From contig JAPLUS010000301.1 of assembly GCA_026397495.1 (NCBI GenBank), positions 1 through 8,725 of the forward strand: a stretch of 8,725 bases of DNA, written 5' to 3'. The translations under genes were made by a program, and so were the position numbers. Below the pieces are notes generated by a model. The model worked only from the letters and a program-made list of their open reading frames with translations. It did no database searches and was not told where the DNA came from. Of the stretch, positions 7,300-8,725 are shown piece after piece; the stretch's first letter is position 1; each line of letters starts with the position of its first letter. This DNA comes from Candidatus Zixiibacteriota bacterium. GTDB lineage: Bacteria > Zixibacteria > MSB-5A5 > GN15 > PGXB01.

Positions 7300-8103
7300 C
7301 TATTGTTTTATGGCTCCGGCAGTTATTCCCGATACGATTTGTCTTTGGAAAAATAGAAAGACGACCAAAATTGGTATCACAGCCAATGAGGAACCGGCCA
7401 TTAAATGGGGCCAATCGATTGCCTGGTATCCCTGATATAGGGCCAGACCCACCGGGAGAGTCCGAACCGATTCCGAACTCGTCAAAATCAATGGAAATAG
7501 GAAAGAATTCCAATTGGTCATAAAAACCTGGATAGCCAATACGGCCAATACCGGCCGGCATAAAGGCATTACGATTTTTAGCAATATTTTTAACTCGCCG
7601 GCGCCATCCATCCTAGCAGCCTCTTCTATGGAGGAGGGAAGGGTATCAATATACTGCTTCACCAAAAAGATACCGATAGGACTGACCAAAAAGGGAAGAA
7701 TCAGGGCCCAATATGTATCGTAAAATCCAAGCTTATGGATAAGAAGATAGAGGGGTATTATGACGATATGAGCTGGGATCATCAACACCAGAATGATTGA
7801 ATAAAACCAAAGATTCTTGCCGAGGAAATGGTATCTGGAAAAGGCATATCCGGCCATAAAACAAAAAAATATATTTCCAACGGTTACGATTATCCCGACT
7901 AAAATAGAATTAAACAAATACATTAACATATTGCTTGAAGTAAATAATTCATAATAAGATAACAGTGTATATTTGGAGACGAATAAGCTTCCGAGGTTTG
8001 CTGTTATATTAGCCGGCATAAGAGACACCCTGAACATCCATATCAGGGGGAATATCATTATTACCAAGATCATAACCAGGAGTATGTATTTGGGAACCTT
8101 CAT
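7300..8103 (-). CDS. Carbohydrate ABC transporter permease (MalG/UgpE-type, CUT1)
   Basis: This 267-residue inner-membrane protein has about six membrane helices (near 5-25, 63-88, 98-121, 131-150, 186-206, 237-257). It carries the EAA cytoplasmic loop that docks on the ATPase: E161-A-A, G167, I177 and P180. The short N-terminus, an extended loop after helix 1 with the SYYELFTSSN segment, and the C-terminal QRQIVSGITAGAIKQ (253-267) are typical of the MalG-side subunit of CUT1 sugar importers, usually 270-300 residues. The ATG overlaps the TGA of the upstream permease (ATGA), indicating coupled translation. The substrate cannot be read from the permease; oligosaccharides, glycerol-phosphate or similar are possible. 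The binding protein and ATPase are not in the window. Confidence 0.94.
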   Translation of the reverse strand: MKVPKYILLVMILVIMIFPLIWMFRVSLMPANITANLGSLFVSKYTLLSYYELFTSSNMLMYLFNSILVGIIVTVGNIFFCFMAGYAFSRYHFLGKNLWFYSIILVLMIPAHIVIIPLYLLIHKLGFYDTYWALILPFLVSPIGIFLVKQYIDTLPSSIEEAARMDGAGELKILLKIVMPLCRPVLAVLAIQVFMTNWNSFLFPLILTSSESVRTLPVGLALYQGYQAIDWPHLMAGSSLAVIPILVVFLFFQRQIVSGITAGAIKQ

Positions 8104-8725
8104 CTGTAGCCCTGCTGACGAAGAAGGCCAAATTGAGCTATTGAAAACAGCGCCATGATTACAAAAAGGATATAAGCCGCCGCGGAGGCATATCCAAATT
8201 CAAAACGGCTTAAACCATTTTCATATATGAAATATACGGCTGTGGAAGTCCCATATTTCCCCTGAGTCATCACAAATATTTCTATAAATATCTGAAATGA
8301 CTTGATAGTGTTTATGACTATTATAAAGAGGGCTACCGGTTTTAGCAGGGGGAGGGTAATGGAAAAAAACTTTCTGATAGAACCGGCCCCGCTGACATTG
8401 GCCACCTCATACAGTTCTTGAGGGACGGATTTTAGACCGGCTAAAAATATAAGCATATAGTATCCCACCGACATCCAGATATCCATAGCCATTATGGCCG
8501 AGAGGGCAGTTCGATTACTCAGTAAAAGGCCATTCTCCGGAGGGGCAAACCCGAGCATTCGAGCCAAAAGAGAAATATAACCTCCTCGCGAATAAAGATT
8601 GATGAAAATAAGAGAGATCACCACCATTGAGGTGATTGATGGGACAAAAAAGCCCGACCGAAAAATAGTCCGGCCGGGGAAGTTTTTATTAACTAATAAG
8701 GCCATAATAAGTGAGATGACGGCAG
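8100..8725 (-). CDS. Carbohydrate ABC transporter permease (MalF/UgpA-type, CUT1), 5' end cut by window edge
   Basis: The frame is open to the right edge (207 residues visible). An internal ATG at 8705 is not the true start, because family members have a first membrane helix and periplasmic part before this point (usual length about 290-310). Visible family features are the FPGRTIFRSGFFVPSITS segment, which normally starts the conserved transmembrane domain, and the LKSVPQELYEVANVSGAG helix leading into the EAA loop. Relative to ATG 8705 the loop has E100, V101, A102, G106, I116, L118 and P119, so the second EAA position is Val, not Ala. The TQGKYGTSTAVYFIYENG segment is also typical of the MalF-side subunit. 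It pairs with the downstream MalG-type subunit through a 4-base overlap, forming the heterodimeric channel of a sugar importer. Confidence 0.93.
   Translation of the reverse strand, partial: AVISLIMALLVNKNFPGRTIFRSGFFVPSITSMVVISLIFINLYSRGGYISLLARMLGFAPPENGLLLSNRTALSAIMAMDIWMSVGYYMLIFLAGLKSVPQELYEVANVSGAGSIRKFFSITLPLLKPVALFIIVINTIKSFQIFIEIFVMTQGKYGTSTAVYFIYENGLSRFEFGYASAAAYILFVIMALFSIAQFGLLRQQGYR

Overview
The window reads as a compact chromosomal segment of a Gram-negative (diderm) bacterium. Three predicted lipoproteins with lipoboxes, a class A penicillin-binding protein and an OmpA/Pal-type peptidoglycan anchor all point to an outer membrane. Base composition is moderately AT-rich. The lipoprotein with Big_5 (SbsA-type) Ig-like domains resembles proteins common in Bacteroidetes and related FCB-group or candidate phyla (for example Zixibacteria). 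That placement is inferred from protein style only; no marker gene was searched.

Layout: (1) positions 1-1874, minus strand: a class A (bifunctional) penicillin-binding protein, cut by the left edge just after the KTGT box. (2) 1875-2060: a short divergent intergenic region. (3) 2061-6708, plus strand: a tight three-gene unit of tyrS (type-2 tyrosyl-tRNA synthetase), a TPR-repeat lipoprotein, and an Ig-like/carboxypeptidase-regulatory-like lipoprotein that begins on a GTG overlapping the TPR stop codon. (4) 6608-7204, minus strand: a Pal-like OmpA-domain lipoprotein with its own strong-looking promoter; it converges on and overlaps the Ig-like gene by about 100 bp. (5) 7300-8725, minus strand: two sugar-type (CUT1) ABC permeases joined by an ATGA overlap, the upstream one cut by the right edge. 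No stretch longer than 300 bases lacks a gene.

How the genes fit together: four of the seven genes concern the cell envelope (peptidoglycan synthesis, peptidoglycan anchoring of the outer membrane, and two outer-envelope lipoproteins). The permease pair is the membrane core of a carbohydrate importer whose binding protein and ATPase lie outside the window. I found no tRNA, rRNA, CRISPR array, insertion sequence, phage gene or defence/toxin system. Nothing here demands a new biological system. The most unusual points are the 3' tail of the Ig-like gene, which is antisense to the Pal-like gene and looks like read-through past a lost or frame-shifted stop, and the linkage of tyrS to two lipoproteins of unknown role.
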